The translations under genes and the position numbers were made by a program. The notes under the pieces are model-generated. The model saw nothing but the letters and a program-made list of their open reading frames with translations. It was not told the DNA's origin and made no database searches. From JBGTSJ01 sp041940305 (GTDB lineage: Bacteria > Planctomycetota > Planctomycetia > Planctomycetales > Planctomycetaceae), in NCBI GenBank assembly GCA_041940305.1, contig JBGTSJ010000011.1, positions 1 through 64,000 on the forward strand: 64,000 bases of DNA, given 5' to 3'. This document shows, piece by piece, positions 1 through 8,092 of the stretch. The number at the start of each line of letters is the position of its first letter. Positions within the stretch are counted from its first letter, which is position 1.

Positions 1-671
1 GTGGGCATGGGTGGGTCCGATCGTGGTGGTTGTGAATGTGGTCCACTGGATCGGGGATGGGTGCGCGCGTCGGAGGGGAGCGGGGGGGGATGACGCGACG
101 GGTGGGGGAAGGCTGACACGGAGGCGCGGAGACGCGCGAAGACGGAAGGGGGGAGGGGTGGGGGTGGGTGCGTGCGGGAGGTTGGGGGGTGAGCGGGCGG
201 AGGGGGTAGGGGAAGGGGTTTACAGAAGGCCGCGGAGGAAACGAAGCGGGTTTGTTCGGACAGTCAGATTGCGATGTGGCTGTGTCGGCCCATGCGGTCC
301 CGGATTGGTATTGGGAAAGCCGGTGGGAGCCGGCGCGGAAAGGAAACGACGTGCGTCAACGAATAGGGCGGGGCTCGGCTTCGTTGAAGCGGTGGACCGC
401 AGACCAGGATGCGGGGATCGGGGCCATCCACGATCGGGCGCAGAGGAGCGGTTTCCTGTGCTGCGAACACAGGTTGTTCCAACCTGTGTCACCCCGCGAT
501 TCGACGATCGCAGCCCGGGGGGCGGTTGAAGCGGCAACTGGTCGCTGCTCAGAGATGATCTCAACAAAGAGCAGCTGCAGATGCACCCACGACGTTCAAG
601 TTGGAACGAGCCTGGGGCGGATTACTCTGAAGATTCAGTTCCGGCGATCGCCGCGGCGCGGCTGAGGCGGG
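1..671. other. G-rich region without a convincing gene
   Basis: The first 230 bases are strongly G-rich on the plus strand and include a stretch of ACGGAG/GCGGAG-like units near 114-140, which resembles the interspersed ACGGA-type repeats found elsewhere in this window. Frames that stay open here have arginine- and proline-rich, low-complexity translations with no recognisable domain, so I do not call a gene. A perfect 10-bp hairpin (ACACAGGTTG, loop TTC, CAACCTGTGT) lies at 467-489. Confidence 0.6.
467..489. repeat. perfect 10-bp palindrome with 3-base loop
   Basis: ACACAGGTTG at 467-476 and CAACCTGTGT at 480-489 pair perfectly around TTC. A further CCTGTG just upstream can pair alternatively with the first arm. 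No T-run follows on either side, so it is not a standard intrinsic terminator. It has the same compact form (8-10 bp stem, 3-base loop) as the hairpins at 14396-14471, which suggests a family of small interspersed palindromes. Confidence 0.6.
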
Positions 672-1070
672 TTACTCAATGCGGCTCGCACGGCGGGAGA
701 AGTCCTGTTCCTTGGTGTACTTCGTAATGGTGGCTCTCTGTAAGTTGGCATCAAACTTCCAGATGTAGACCGCCCCCTCCGTTCCGCGACCGCCGGTCAA
801 GGCCGTCCGCCCGTCCGTCACCACCCAGTTGCCGGTGCGGTCGAGCTGATTCGTCGTCTTCATGTCGGAGAGGAAGTGCTGCCATTCGCCGTCACCCAGA
901 TTCCACTTCGAACCGGTCAGCGAGCGTCTCACGCGCGCGATCGTCTCGTCACTCGTGTCATTCACCTCCGCCGCCAGGGCCATCGGCGGCGTGGCATCGG
1001 GAAGAACCGTGCACGCGATCCACCCTGCCAGAAATCCGATGCCCATCGCAGCGATGTGTGACCGAGACAT
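672..1070 (-). CDS. hypothetical exported or membrane-anchored protein
   Basis: A 132-residue protein. Residues 5-34 form an apolar segment after a short Ser/Arg/His start, reading as an uncleaved anchor or a signal peptide ending near AALAAEV. The mature part has a TGSKW-type beginning followed by two short beta-rich repeats with charged residues (DGEWQHFLSD, GAVYIWKFDA), as in small periplasmic lipocalin-like or DUF-type planctomycete proteins, but I do not recognise a family. The ATG is preceded by a G-rich stretch (GGGGGA) at a usable distance. It stands apart from the operon that follows, with its own upstream gap. Function unknown. Confidence 0.6.
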   Translation of the reverse strand: MSRSHIAAMGIGFLAGWIACTVLPDATPPMALAAEVNDTSDETIARVRRSLTGSKWNLGDGEWQHFLSDMKTTNQLDRTGNWVVTDGRTALTGGRGTEGAVYIWKFDANLQRATITKYTKEQDFSRRASRIE

Positions 1071-1111
1071 TCTCGTTCCCCCTCATTGAACGGTGAGTTG
1101 GCAACCCGGCT

Positions 1112-1561
1112 TCAACCGGCGGCATTCCGGTTCTCGCAGAATCGTTTGAGGCTCTTGAGCTCCTGTTCACTCGCCCTGCAATGCAATCTCGACATCATAC
1201 ATCCAAACAGGAAAAGAAGCACTTTGAACAACCCGTTCCCCGTCACGTCGGCAGACTGGGTCACCCGTGTCCGGCCGGAAAGATCGTCGAATGTAAACTG
1301 AGTGTCGATGTCGAAGACGGCCCCCGTCAGGTGAATCGCGTGGACCCGGGGCGGCTCGTATCGTGTGATGACCCCTTGGAACTCCATCCTTTTCCCATGG
1401 TCCTCAGTGACGGTGCGAAACGTTGTTCCCACTCCGTCCGGCTTGGCGTCGACCACCTCATCCTCCACAACGACGATGCTCCACTCCGCAACATGATCGG
1501 TGGTCATACGGAAGACTTCGTCAATCGGCCGGTCGATCTCGATGCTCGCTGCATTTCGCAT
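1112..1561 (-). CDS. SRPBCC-fold (polyketide cyclase/START-like) protein
   Basis: A 149-residue protein that begins ASIEIDRPIDEVF, the standard first strand and helix of the SRPBCC/Polyketide_cyc2 fold, and continues with FRMTTDHVAEW and GVGTTFRTV, as in stand-alone SRPBCC proteins that bind hydrophobic ligands. I start it at the ATG at 1561 because GGGGAGG lies six bases upstream. The frame is open 186 bases further back, but that translation is arginine-rich and unlike the family. The C-terminal helix contains LFLFGCMMSRL and ends in a charged tail. Ligand unknown. It is the gene nearest the downstream end of the photolyase operon but is separated from it by about 250 bases. Confidence 0.72.
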   Translation of the reverse strand: MRNAASIEIDRPIDEVFRMTTDHVAEWSIVVVEDEVVDAKPDGVGTTFRTVTEDHGKRMEFQGVITRYEPPRVHAIHLTGAVFDIDTQFTFDDLSGRTRVTQSADVTGNGLFKVLLFLFGCMMSRLHCRASEQELKSLKRFCENRNAAG

Positions 1562-1814
1562 AGCGACCTCCCCGAATGCTCCCCACGGGACGACAGTCTG
1601 AGCGGATGCCCTCCGGGAACCCTGCCCCAGGCGGCTCGGCATCGCAGTGTCAATGATAGACGTCTCCGGACTCTTGCGTGAATCGCTTCTCATTCTCTGC
1701 CGACGATAAAACCGTCCATCTCGACCGTGCCAATCGTGATCTCTCAATCATCCGCCGGCTGTTCGATGACGGGCACGGATCAATAGGCAGTTGACACACC
1801 CGTGGCACGCGGCT

Positions 1815-2294
1815 TTATGCGTTCAGGCGCCAGAATTCGAAGTTGAGGGCTGTGGCGAAGGTGACCCAGGCGAGGTAGGGGAGGAGGAGGGTGGCGGCGG
1901 GGCGGGATCTGGTCCAGAACAGGAAGATGGTGGTGGCGATGGCGGACCAGAGGAGGAGGATGACGATGAGGGCGGCGTCGATGCGGTGGGCGCCGAAGAA
2001 GAGGGGGGACCAGGCGGCGTTGAGGGCGAGCTGGGTTCCGTAGGCGATCATGGGGGCTTTGACGGACTGCTGCGGGCGGCGGCGCCAGACGAGCCAGGCG
2101 GCGATCGCCATGGTGGTGTAGAGGATGGTCCAGACGGGGCCGAAGACCCAGTCGGGGGGTGCGAAGGAGGGGCGCTGCAGCTGCCGGTACCAGGCGTCGG
2201 GGGGGTTTTGCATGCCGATGAGGGCCGCGCACCAGGTGACGATGATGAAGACCAGCAGGGCGCGCCAGCTCATGCGGTTAGAGACGCTCGCCAT
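1815..2294 (-). CDS. tspO: TspO/MBR-type membrane protein
   Basis: A 159-residue integral membrane protein of the TspO/peripheral benzodiazepine receptor family, which binds tetrapyrroles and is linked to light and oxygen stress. Family hallmarks are PSFAPPDWVFGPVWTILYTTMA (first half), the paired WxxxW-type helix, LNAAWSPLFFG in the middle, and a C-terminal YLAWVTFATALNFEFWRLN. Five transmembrane helices can be traced. The start is uncertain. The ATG at 2294 overlaps the end of the photolyase gene by 17 bases, whereas an ATG at 2273 would begin just after that stop. Both imply translational coupling, and it is the last gene of the operon. Confidence 0.9.
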   Translation of the reverse strand: MASVSNRMSWRALLVFIIVTWCAALIGMQNPPDAWYRQLQRPSFAPPDWVFGPVWTILYTTMAIAAWLVWRRRPQQSVKAPMIAYGTQLALNAAWSPLFFGAHRIDAALIVILLLWSAIATTIFLFWTRSRPAATLLLPYLAWVTFATALNFEFWRLNA

Positions 2295-3837
2295 AGCGGA
2301 CCTTGTGCTTGAGGGATGCGGCGCGGGTGCGGATGCCGGCGAGGTCGTCGTCCGATTTCCGCTTGAGGCCGGCCAGCTGGTAGTTCATGCGATTGTTTGA
2401 GTCGAACTGCCGCTGGTGGCGGTCGAGGAAGTCCCAGTAGAGGGTGGTGAAGGGGCAGGCGTCGTCGCCGTCGGCCTCGCGGTAATCGTAGCGGCAGTTC
2501 GCACAGCAGTTGCTCATGCGGTTGATGTAGTTGCCGCTGGCGCAGTAGGGCTTGGTGCCGACGATGCCGCCGTCGCCGTACTGGCTCATGCCGAGGGTGT
2601 TGGGGAGGCTGACCCAGTCGACGGCGTCGGCGTACATGGCCATGTGCCACTCGTGGAATTTGCGGGGGTGGACGCCGGCGAGCTGGCAGAAGAGGCCGAG
2701 CACCATGAGCCGCTGGATGTGGTGCGCGTAGCCGTGCCTGAGGACGGACTGCATGGCGTCGCGGACGCAGGCCATGTCGGTGTCGCCGTCCCAGAAGAAC
2801 TGCGGGACGTCGACGTCGCCGCAGCGGAGAGCGTTGCGCTCGATGTAGCCGGGCATTTCGCGCCAGTAGATGCCGCGGACGAACTCGCGCCAGCCGAGGA
2901 TCTGCCGGACGAAGCCTTCGACGCTGTTGATGGGTGCGTCGCCCGACTCGTAGGCGTCGACGGCGGCGGCCACGCAGTCGCGCGGGGAGATGAGGTGCAG
3001 GTTGAGGGCGAATGAGAGGCGGGAGTGATAGAGGAAGGGGCGGCCGGTCCAGATGGCGTCCTGCCAGGTGCCGAAGTGCGCCAGGCGATGGCGGACGAAG
3101 TCGCGGAGGAGGGCGCGCGCCTCGCGGTGGGTGACGGGAAGATCGAAGTTGTCGCAGTCGCCGGGGTGGCCGTCGTAGCGGCGGTGGACCATGTCGATGA
3201 CGGAGCGGGTGACGTCATCGGGCCGGAAGGAGCGGGGGGCCTTGATGTGGCCGGGTCCGTCGGCGTCGAAGTGCTCGCGGTTGTCCTGATCGAAGTTCCA
3301 CTCGCCGCCTGCGGGCTCGCCGTCGTCGCCGACGAGTACGCGGTGCTTGCGGCGGAGGTGACGGTAGAAGTCTTCGAGGACCAGCCGCGAGCGGCCGTCG
3401 GCCCATTCGCGGAACTCGTCGATGCCGCAATAGAAGTGGCGGTCGTCGCGGATTTCGAGTTCGATATCGAGTTCGTCGGCCTGCTGCTGCAGCGATTCCT
3501 GCACGCGGTAGTCGCCGGGCTGCAGCACGATGAGCCGCGACGGGCGATGATTGTGGACGTCCTTGCGGAGGACGGTGGGGAAATCAGGCCCGCGGTCGTC
3601 GGAGCGGCGGCGGGAGAGTTCGTGGTAGAGGACGCGGATGTTGCGCTGCTGCAGCTCGTCGCGGAAGTGGCGCATGGCCGCGAAGAACCCGGCGATGCGG
3701 AGCTTGTGGCACCAGACGTGGGTCGCCTCTTCCTCGACTTCGGCCATCCAGACGGCGTCCTGTTCGGGATCGAAGCCATCGAACGCGGCTGAGCGGCGAT
3801 CGAGCTGATCTCCGAGGACGAGCACGAGGTGGCGCAT
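2278..3837 (-). CDS. Fe-S bacterial cryptochrome/(6-4) photolyase-type protein
   Basis: A 519-residue FAD-dependent photolyase-related protein of the PhrB/CryB (deoxyribodipyrimidine photolyase-related, FeS-BCP) type. The N-terminal Rossmann part opens MRHLVLVLGDQLD, typical of this branch. The FAD-binding helical half has SVEGFVRQILGWREFVRGIYW and LPNTLGMSQYGDGG. Four cysteines, near residues 355, 443, 446 and 460 (MACVRD, CCANC, DACPF), match the spacing of the [4Fe-4S] ligands of this family. Its ATG overlaps the preceding stop by one base (TGATG). Expected role is light-driven repair of pyrimidine photoproducts, or blue-light signalling. The sequence does not tell these apart. Confidence 0.92.
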   Translation of the reverse strand: MRHLVLVLGDQLDRRSAAFDGFDPEQDAVWMAEVEEEATHVWCHKLRIAGFFAAMRHFRDELQQRNIRVLYHELSRRRSDDRGPDFPTVLRKDVHNHRPSRLIVLQPGDYRVQESLQQQADELDIELEIRDDRHFYCGIDEFREWADGRSRLVLEDFYRHLRRKHRVLVGDDGEPAGGEWNFDQDNREHFDADGPGHIKAPRSFRPDDVTRSVIDMVHRRYDGHPGDCDNFDLPVTHREARALLRDFVRHRLAHFGTWQDAIWTGRPFLYHSRLSFALNLHLISPRDCVAAAVDAYESGDAPINSVEGFVRQILGWREFVRGIYWREMPGYIERNALRCGDVDVPQFFWDGDTDMACVRDAMQSVLRHGYAHHIQRLMVLGLFCQLAGVHPRKFHEWHMAMYADAVDWVSLPNTLGMSQYGDGGIVGTKPYCASGNYINRMSNCCANCRYDYREADGDDACPFTTLYWDFLDRHQRQFDSNNRMNYQLAGLKRKSDDDLAGIRTRAASLKHKVRYGERL

Positions 3838-4289
3838 CACGGGGTCTCCCTGAGCAGTCGGCCGAGGATGGCGAGGAGCAGGGCTGCGCGGGCGGTCCAG
3901 GCGGCGGTGCGGATCCAGTTGGTGGCCACGAGCCTGCGCCAGGCTAGTTGATCGAAGCCCTGCGACAACCGGTGATGGCAGGGGACCTGGAGGGCGGCGG
4001 TGGAGATCCAGATGGCGAGGAGCAGGGCCGCACCGATGGCGGCCTCGGTGAGGCTGAGGAGAGTCGGGACGCCGCGGAAGAGGAGGAGCGTGGTGGCGGC
4101 CTCGACGAGCATGAGGGGGGCGACGACCCAGGTGGTGAGGGTGCGGTGTCGGCTTTCGTAGGCGGGGAAGGAGGGGGCGTCGACGGCGGCGAAGAGCGGA
4201 TAGTGGCTGACCTGCACGAACCAGATGAGGCCCGTCACGGGGAGCGTGGTTCCCAGCTGCAGCAGGAGGATGAGGCGGGGGGTGTCCAT
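3837..4289 (-). CDS. small four-helix membrane protein (DUF1772-like)
   Basis: About 150 residues with four apolar helices. The first is followed by WFVQVSHYPLFAAV and a FPAYESRHR segment, as seen in DUF1772/anthrone-oxygenase-like small membrane proteins. I place it near that group only by this pattern. The chosen ATG at 4289 overlaps the stop of the DCC gene by one base, and its own stop overlaps the photolyase ATG by one base. It is therefore embedded in a translationally coupled chain, which argues that it is a real operon member with a role in the same membrane or light-stress programme. No catalytic residue assignment is possible. Confidence 0.72.
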   Translation of the reverse strand: MDTPRLILLLQLGTTLPVTGLIWFVQVSHYPLFAAVDAPSFPAYESRHRTLTTWVVAPLMLVEAATTLLLFRGVPTLLSLTEAAIGAALLLAIWISTAALQVPCHHRLSQGFDQLAWRRLVATNWIRTAAWTARAALLLAILGRLLRETP

Positions 4290-4708
4290 CAGGTGCGGGG
4301 GGTGTTGGTCGGGACGGCGTCGAGCGAGCAGGCGGCGTCGCAGCGTCCGGTCCAACGCAGGCGGTTGCGGGCGAACACGCGGTAGCCGAAGTCGAGCAGG
4401 TGCGAGATGACGGGCAGGCGGGTGATGGGGACGAGCCAGCGTCCGCCGACGGCGGCGTACATCCGCCGGAAGACTTCAACACCCGTGACCCAGTCGCCCC
4501 CGGGCAGGCGGCCCTGGATCTCGCCCATGAAGTCGGCCATGGAGAGGGGGTAGGCGGCGGCGTCGAAGTCGGCCGCGGAGATGTCGGTGAGCCGGAGACG
4601 GCTGCGGCGATCGAGGCGGCGGACCATGTTGATCTCGCGGCGGCAGAGGGGGCAGTCGCCGTCGTAGAAGATCTCGATGTCGTAGTTGTGGGGATGTGGG
4701 GAGGACAT
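4289..4708 (-). CDS. DCC-family thiol-disulfide oxidoreductase-like protein (DUF393)
   Basis: A 139-residue protein of the DUF393/DCC family, named for the DxLCxxC motif near the N-terminus. Here IEIFYDGDCPLCRREI supplies it at about residues 11-26, with both cysteines present. FMGEIQGRLPGGDWVTGVEVF and RVFARNRLRW fit the rest of the family, whose redox substrate is not established. I start at the ATG at 4708. Upstream sequence in the same frame runs into the repeat element at 4728-4931 and is not protein-like. It is the first gene downstream of that element and is coupled to the next gene by a one-base overlap. Confidence 0.85.
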   Translation of the reverse strand: MSSPHPHNYDIEIFYDGDCPLCRREINMVRRLDRRSRLRLTDISAADFDAAAYPLSMADFMGEIQGRLPGGDWVTGVEVFRRMYAAVGGRWLVPITRLPVISHLLDFGYRVFARNRLRWTGRCDAACSLDAVPTNTPRT

Positions 4709-4727
4709 TGAGTTGGCCTTTGGGGGG

Positions 4728-4931
4728 AACCACGGAATACACGGAAGGGACGGAAGGGGAAGGAGGCGTGGCGGGGTCAACTTTGAACCGCTCGATTCTT
4801 AGGGGCGCGATTCGATCAGTCTGAGAGTGAACCGCAGACTGGTGGCGGGGGTTCACGGATGCGCTGTGGGGTAGGCGGTTTTTGGTTCTTGATCCTGATT
4901 CTTTTCCGTGTGTTCCGTGTATTCCGTGGTT
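4728..4931. repeat. about 200-bp element bounded by 19-bp perfect inverted repeats
   Basis: AACCACGGAATACACGGAA at 4728-4746 recurs as its exact reverse complement at 4913-4931. The unit belongs to the ACCACGGA/ACACGGA class of short repeats scattered in many planctomycete and related genomes. The interior holds no gene. It sits inside an otherwise tightly coupled operon, between the DUF1295 and DCC genes, and could form a long mRNA stem or mark a small inserted element. No flanking target duplication is evident. Confidence 0.75.
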
Positions 4932-4944
4932 CTTGCTTCTTGCG

Positions 4945-5733
4945 TCAGGCCGCGAGGTTGGGGGGGCCGGGGAAGAAGGCGTTGGTGCGGCGGATGTAGT
5001 CGACGTATTCGGGTTTGCGCTGCTTGAGGTCCTGCTCCAGCAAGGTGACGCCGGAGACGGACATGAGCAGGACGGACATGATGATGGGGCCGATGATGGT
5101 CCACCACGGGGCGGCGCAGGCGAGGCCGGCGAGGTAGAGTCCCCACCAGACGCAGAAGTCGCCGAAGTAGTTGGGATGCCGCGTGTAGCGCCAGAGGCCG
5201 CGATCGAAGACTTCTCCCTTGTTGGCGGGATGCGACTTGAAGCGGGCGAGCTGCCAGTCGCCGACGGTCTCGAAGATCATGCCGATGCACCAGACGAAGA
5301 CGCCGGCCGCGAGCAGCCACCCGATGGGTTGATCGCTCTCGAAGATGCCGAGCTGGACCGGGAGGGCGACGACCCACATCACGACTCCCTGCAGTCCGAA
5401 GACGGTGAACAGGCTGACGATGGGGAAGGCCTTGCCCCACTTTTCGCGCATGGAGGCGTAGCGGCGATCCTCCGGCTGACCGTGATTGCGCCAAGCGAGG
5501 TAGCCGCTGAGGCGGAGTCCCCAGACGGTGGTGAGCGCGACGATCAGCCAGGGGCCGATCTCAGCGGATGCGAGATCGCCGGCACGGTACAGCGAGACCC
5601 AGGCGACGACGGCGAAGCCGCTTCCCCAGAGGATATCGATGATGCTGACATCGCGGAGCGGGAGGCTGACGAGCCAGGCGGCGAGCATGAGGCTGGCGAT
5701 GACGAGGGCATTGACGATGAGGATTTCGGCCAT
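4945..5733 (-). CDS. DUF1295 (steroid 5-alpha-reductase/isoprenylcysteine methyltransferase-like) membrane protein
   Basis: A 262-residue polytopic membrane protein. The C-terminal half has the family signature FDRGLWRYTRHPNYFGDFCVWWG (about residues 176-198), and the protein ends RRTNAFFPGPP as DUF1295 proteins do. Members are thought to be NAD(P)H-dependent reductases or methyltransferases acting on lipids, and the exact substrate is unknown. The ATG at 5733 lies two bases after the stop of the upstream methyltransferase. The 225 bases of open frame before it overlap that gene and are not conserved-looking. Its place between fatty-acid methyltransferases and redox genes suggests action on a modified fatty acid. 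Confidence 0.85.
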   Translation of the reverse strand: MAEILIVNALVIASLMLAAWLVSLPLRDVSIIDILWGSGFAVVAWVSLYRAGDLASAEIGPWLIVALTTVWGLRLSGYLAWRNHGQPEDRRYASMREKWGKAFPIVSLFTVFGLQGVVMWVVALPVQLGIFESDQPIGWLLAAGVFVWCIGMIFETVGDWQLARFKSHPANKGEVFDRGLWRYTRHPNYFGDFCVWWGLYLAGLACAAPWWTIIGPIIMSVLLMSVSGVTLLEQDLKQRKPEYVDYIRRTNAFFPGPPNLAA

Positions 5734-5735
5734 GG

Positions 5736-6785
5736 TCAGGTTCTCGCGAACAGGTGATGCGACACGAACCACTCCCGGCCGCCGCTCCAGGCGAAGAGTT
5801 CGCTGCAGGCCATGAAGAAGATGCGCCAGCGCTGCAGCCACAGTGCGGCGTCGGCGTCGCCGTAGGTTTGACTGAGGATGGGGAGCGCGCGGGCCGACTC
5901 GCGGTCGAGATTGGCCAGCCAGGCGTCGCAGGTGCGGGCGTAATGTTCGCCGTTCCACTGCCAGCGCTGCTCGGAGCGTAGATCGCTCTGATACTCAGGG
6001 AGCAAATCGTGACTCGGCATCACTCCGCCGGAGAAAAAGTGCTGGGCCATCCAGTCGGAATCGCCGGCAGGTTCGAAGAAGTAGGGGGTCGTGCGATGCG
6101 CGAAGTGATGCACGAACAGCTTGCCGCCGGGGTTGAGCCAGGTGGCGATCCGCCGCAGCAGTTCGCCGTGATTGCGGACATGCTCGAACATCTCGACCGA
6201 TACGACGCGATCGACCGGTGCGGGGGGCTGGAAGTCGTTGATGTCGGCGGTGACGATCTGCAGGTTGCCGAGATTGCGCCGCTGCGCCTGGTCCTCAATG
6301 AAGCGGCGCTGTGAAGCGGAGTTGGAGACCGCCGTGATGGTGCTGTGCGGGTAGTGCTTGGCCATCCACAGCGACAGCGATCCCCAGCCGCAGCCCAGTT
6401 CGAGGATCGACTGGCCGTCCTGCAGCTGGGCCCGATGGCAGGTGATCTCCAGTGCCTCGGCTTCGGCCTGTTCGAGCCGCTCCGCGTCGTGGGGCCAGCA
6501 GCAGCAGCTGTACTTGCGATGCGGCCCCAGCACCAGCTCGTAGAACTCGGCGGGGACTTCGTAATGCTGCTGGTTGGCTTTCTCGGGCAGCGCCGCGACG
6601 GGGGAGCGGCGGCATTGCTCGATGAATTCGGCCCTGCGGCGCTGACGGGCCTGCTCGCCGCCGGCGTGCAACGCACGCAGTCTCGAGGCGAGCATGCGGC
6701 GGATTCCGAAGCGCACGACGGCGTCGGGCAGACGGCCTCGTTCGGCGGCGTGAATGGCGGGGGCAAGCAGATGCATTATGGCCAT
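5736..6785 (-). CDS. CFA-like SAM-dependent methyltransferase (second copy)
   Basis: A 349-residue methyltransferase of the cyclopropane-fatty-acyl-phospholipid synthase superfamily, shorter at the N-terminus than true CFA synthases. SAM-binding motif I is ILELGCGWGSLSLWMA (about residues 126-141), followed by ITAVSNSASQRRFIE and DRVVSVEMFEHV. The QQHYEVPAEFYELVLGPH stretch corresponds to the family's substrate-side motif. In Rhodobacter and gammaproteobacterial clusters a similar extra methyltransferase sits with DUF1365 and the FAD oxidoreductase, and some such enzymes methylate unsaturated phospholipid acyl chains rather than forming a ring. Lipid methylation is therefore the likely reaction, by inference. 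An ATG nine bases further in is an alternative start. Confidence 0.88.
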   Translation of the reverse strand: MAIMHLLAPAIHAAERGRLPDAVVRFGIRRMLASRLRALHAGGEQARQRRRAEFIEQCRRSPVAALPEKANQQHYEVPAEFYELVLGPHRKYSCCCWPHDAERLEQAEAEALEITCHRAQLQDGQSILELGCGWGSLSLWMAKHYPHSTITAVSNSASQRRFIEDQAQRRNLGNLQIVTADINDFQPPAPVDRVVSVEMFEHVRNHGELLRRIATWLNPGGKLFVHHFAHRTTPYFFEPAGDSDWMAQHFFSGGVMPSHDLLPEYQSDLRSEQRWQWNGEHYARTCDAWLANLDRESARALPILSQTYGDADAALWLQRWRIFFMACSELFAWSGGREWFVSHHLFART

Positions 6786-6797
6786 TTCGGTTGCTCG

Positions 6798-8078
6798 TTA
6801 CGTTTTGACCCACACGAGATGGGAGACGCCGACGGCCCGCTCCAGGAAGGCCGCTTCGCAGTAGCAAAGGTAGTACTGCCACATGCGGATGAAGCGTTCG
6901 TCAAAACCGAGGTCGCGCACGTCCGCCAGCCGGTCGAAGAATCGCGCCCGCCACTCCGCGAGCGTGCGGGCGTAGCTGAGGCCGAAATCGAACTGCTCGA
7001 CGAGCCGGAGCCGCGTCGCGCGGCCGATGGAATCCTGAATGGCGGCCAGCGAGGGAAGGCAGCCGCCGGGGAAGATGTACTTCTGGATGAAGTCGGCCGC
7101 GCGCAGGTACGCGGCGTAGCGCTGCTCGGGAATGGTGATCGTCTGCACGACGGCCCGACCGCCGCGGCGCAGCAGCCGGTCGCATTTGCGAAAGTAGACG
7201 TCGTGGTATCTGTGCCCGACCGCCTCCAGCATCTCGATGGAGACCAGCTTGTCGAACGATCCTGTCAGCTCGCGATAGTCGTCCCGCAACAGCCGGACGC
7301 GGTCGGCGAGACCCGCTTCATCGATCCGGCGGCGCGCCAGCTGGTACTGTTGCTCGGAGATGGTGGTGGTCGTCACGTGACAGCCAAAATTGCTGGCGGC
7401 ATGCAGTGCGAAACCGCCCCAGCCTGTGCCGATCTCGATCACGCGGTCCCCCGGCTGCAGGTCAAGCCGCCGGCAGACGGCATCGAGCTTGGCGATGGAC
7501 GCCTGCTCGAGCGTCATTTCGGGCGATTCGAACAGTGCGGATGAGTACATCAGCGTCGGGTCGAGGAACAGCGCGAAGAACTCGTTGCTGAGGTCATAAT
7601 GACGTGCGATGTTGCGCCGGCTGCCAGTATGCGTGTTGCTGGCGAGGCGATGGGCGATGTTGGCCGCCGTCTGCGACAGCCGCGCCGAGAATCCGTCGAC
7701 CGACGCCAGCTGATCCATGTTGCGGATGAACAGCTGCATCAACGGCGTCAGCGCGTCCGTCTCCCATTCGCCCCGCACGAACGCCTCGCCAAAACCGATG
7801 CTGCCGCCGGCCGCGACGGAGCGGTAGAAGCGGTGGTCGCGCACCGTCAGCTGCCCCGCCAGGCGATCGGTCGACGTCCTCCCGAACTCCCAGGCGAGCG
7901 GTCCGTCCCGCAGGCTGAGCTCACCTTCACTGAGTTGCTCGAGGCACGCCAGCAGCCGCGAGCGGATCAGCCGGGTGAGCAACGACCCCGTGGCCGGTCG
8001 CGCGAATGCGTCTCCGTAGCCGCAGTCGGAGCAGTCGCCGAGTGTCGAGGTCAGGTCAAATGCAGTCGATTCAGACAT
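6798..8078 (-). CDS. cfa: cyclopropane-fatty-acyl-phospholipid synthase
   Basis: A 426-residue enzyme that transfers a methylene from SAM onto the double bond of phospholipid acyl chains at the membrane. It contains the N-terminal domain (GFGEAFVRGEWETDALTPLMQLF), the NIARHYDLSNEFFALFLDPTLMYS substrate motif, SAM motif I VIEIGTGWGGFALHAA, SIEMLEAVGHRY, and the family signature FIQKYIFPGGCLPS near the C-terminus. Start at the ATG at 8078. The open frame extends about 390 bases upstream into the DUF1365 gene but is not protein-like there. It follows DUF1365 by 14 bases in the operon, as in many proteobacterial light-stress clusters. Confidence 0.93.
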   Translation of the reverse strand: MSESTAFDLTSTLGDCSDCGYGDAFARPATGSLLTRLIRSRLLACLEQLSEGELSLRDGPLAWEFGRTSTDRLAGQLTVRDHRFYRSVAAGGSIGFGEAFVRGEWETDALTPLMQLFIRNMDQLASVDGFSARLSQTAANIAHRLASNTHTGSRRNIARHYDLSNEFFALFLDPTLMYSSALFESPEMTLEQASIAKLDAVCRRLDLQPGDRVIEIGTGWGGFALHAASNFGCHVTTTTISEQQYQLARRRIDEAGLADRVRLLRDDYRELTGSFDKLVSIEMLEAVGHRYHDVYFRKCDRLLRRGGRAVVQTITIPEQRYAAYLRAADFIQKYIFPGGCLPSLAAIQDSIGRATRLRLVEQFDFGLSYARTLAEWRARFFDRLADVRDLGFDERFIRMWQYYLCYCEAAFLERAVGVSHLVWVKT

Positions 8079-8092
8079 TCTCCAGCTCCAGC

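Noticed and set aside
252..665. Open frame of 137 codons near the window start
   Set aside because: The translation is Arg/Ser/Cys-rich with no domain, no ribosome-binding site and the 467-489 palindrome inside it.
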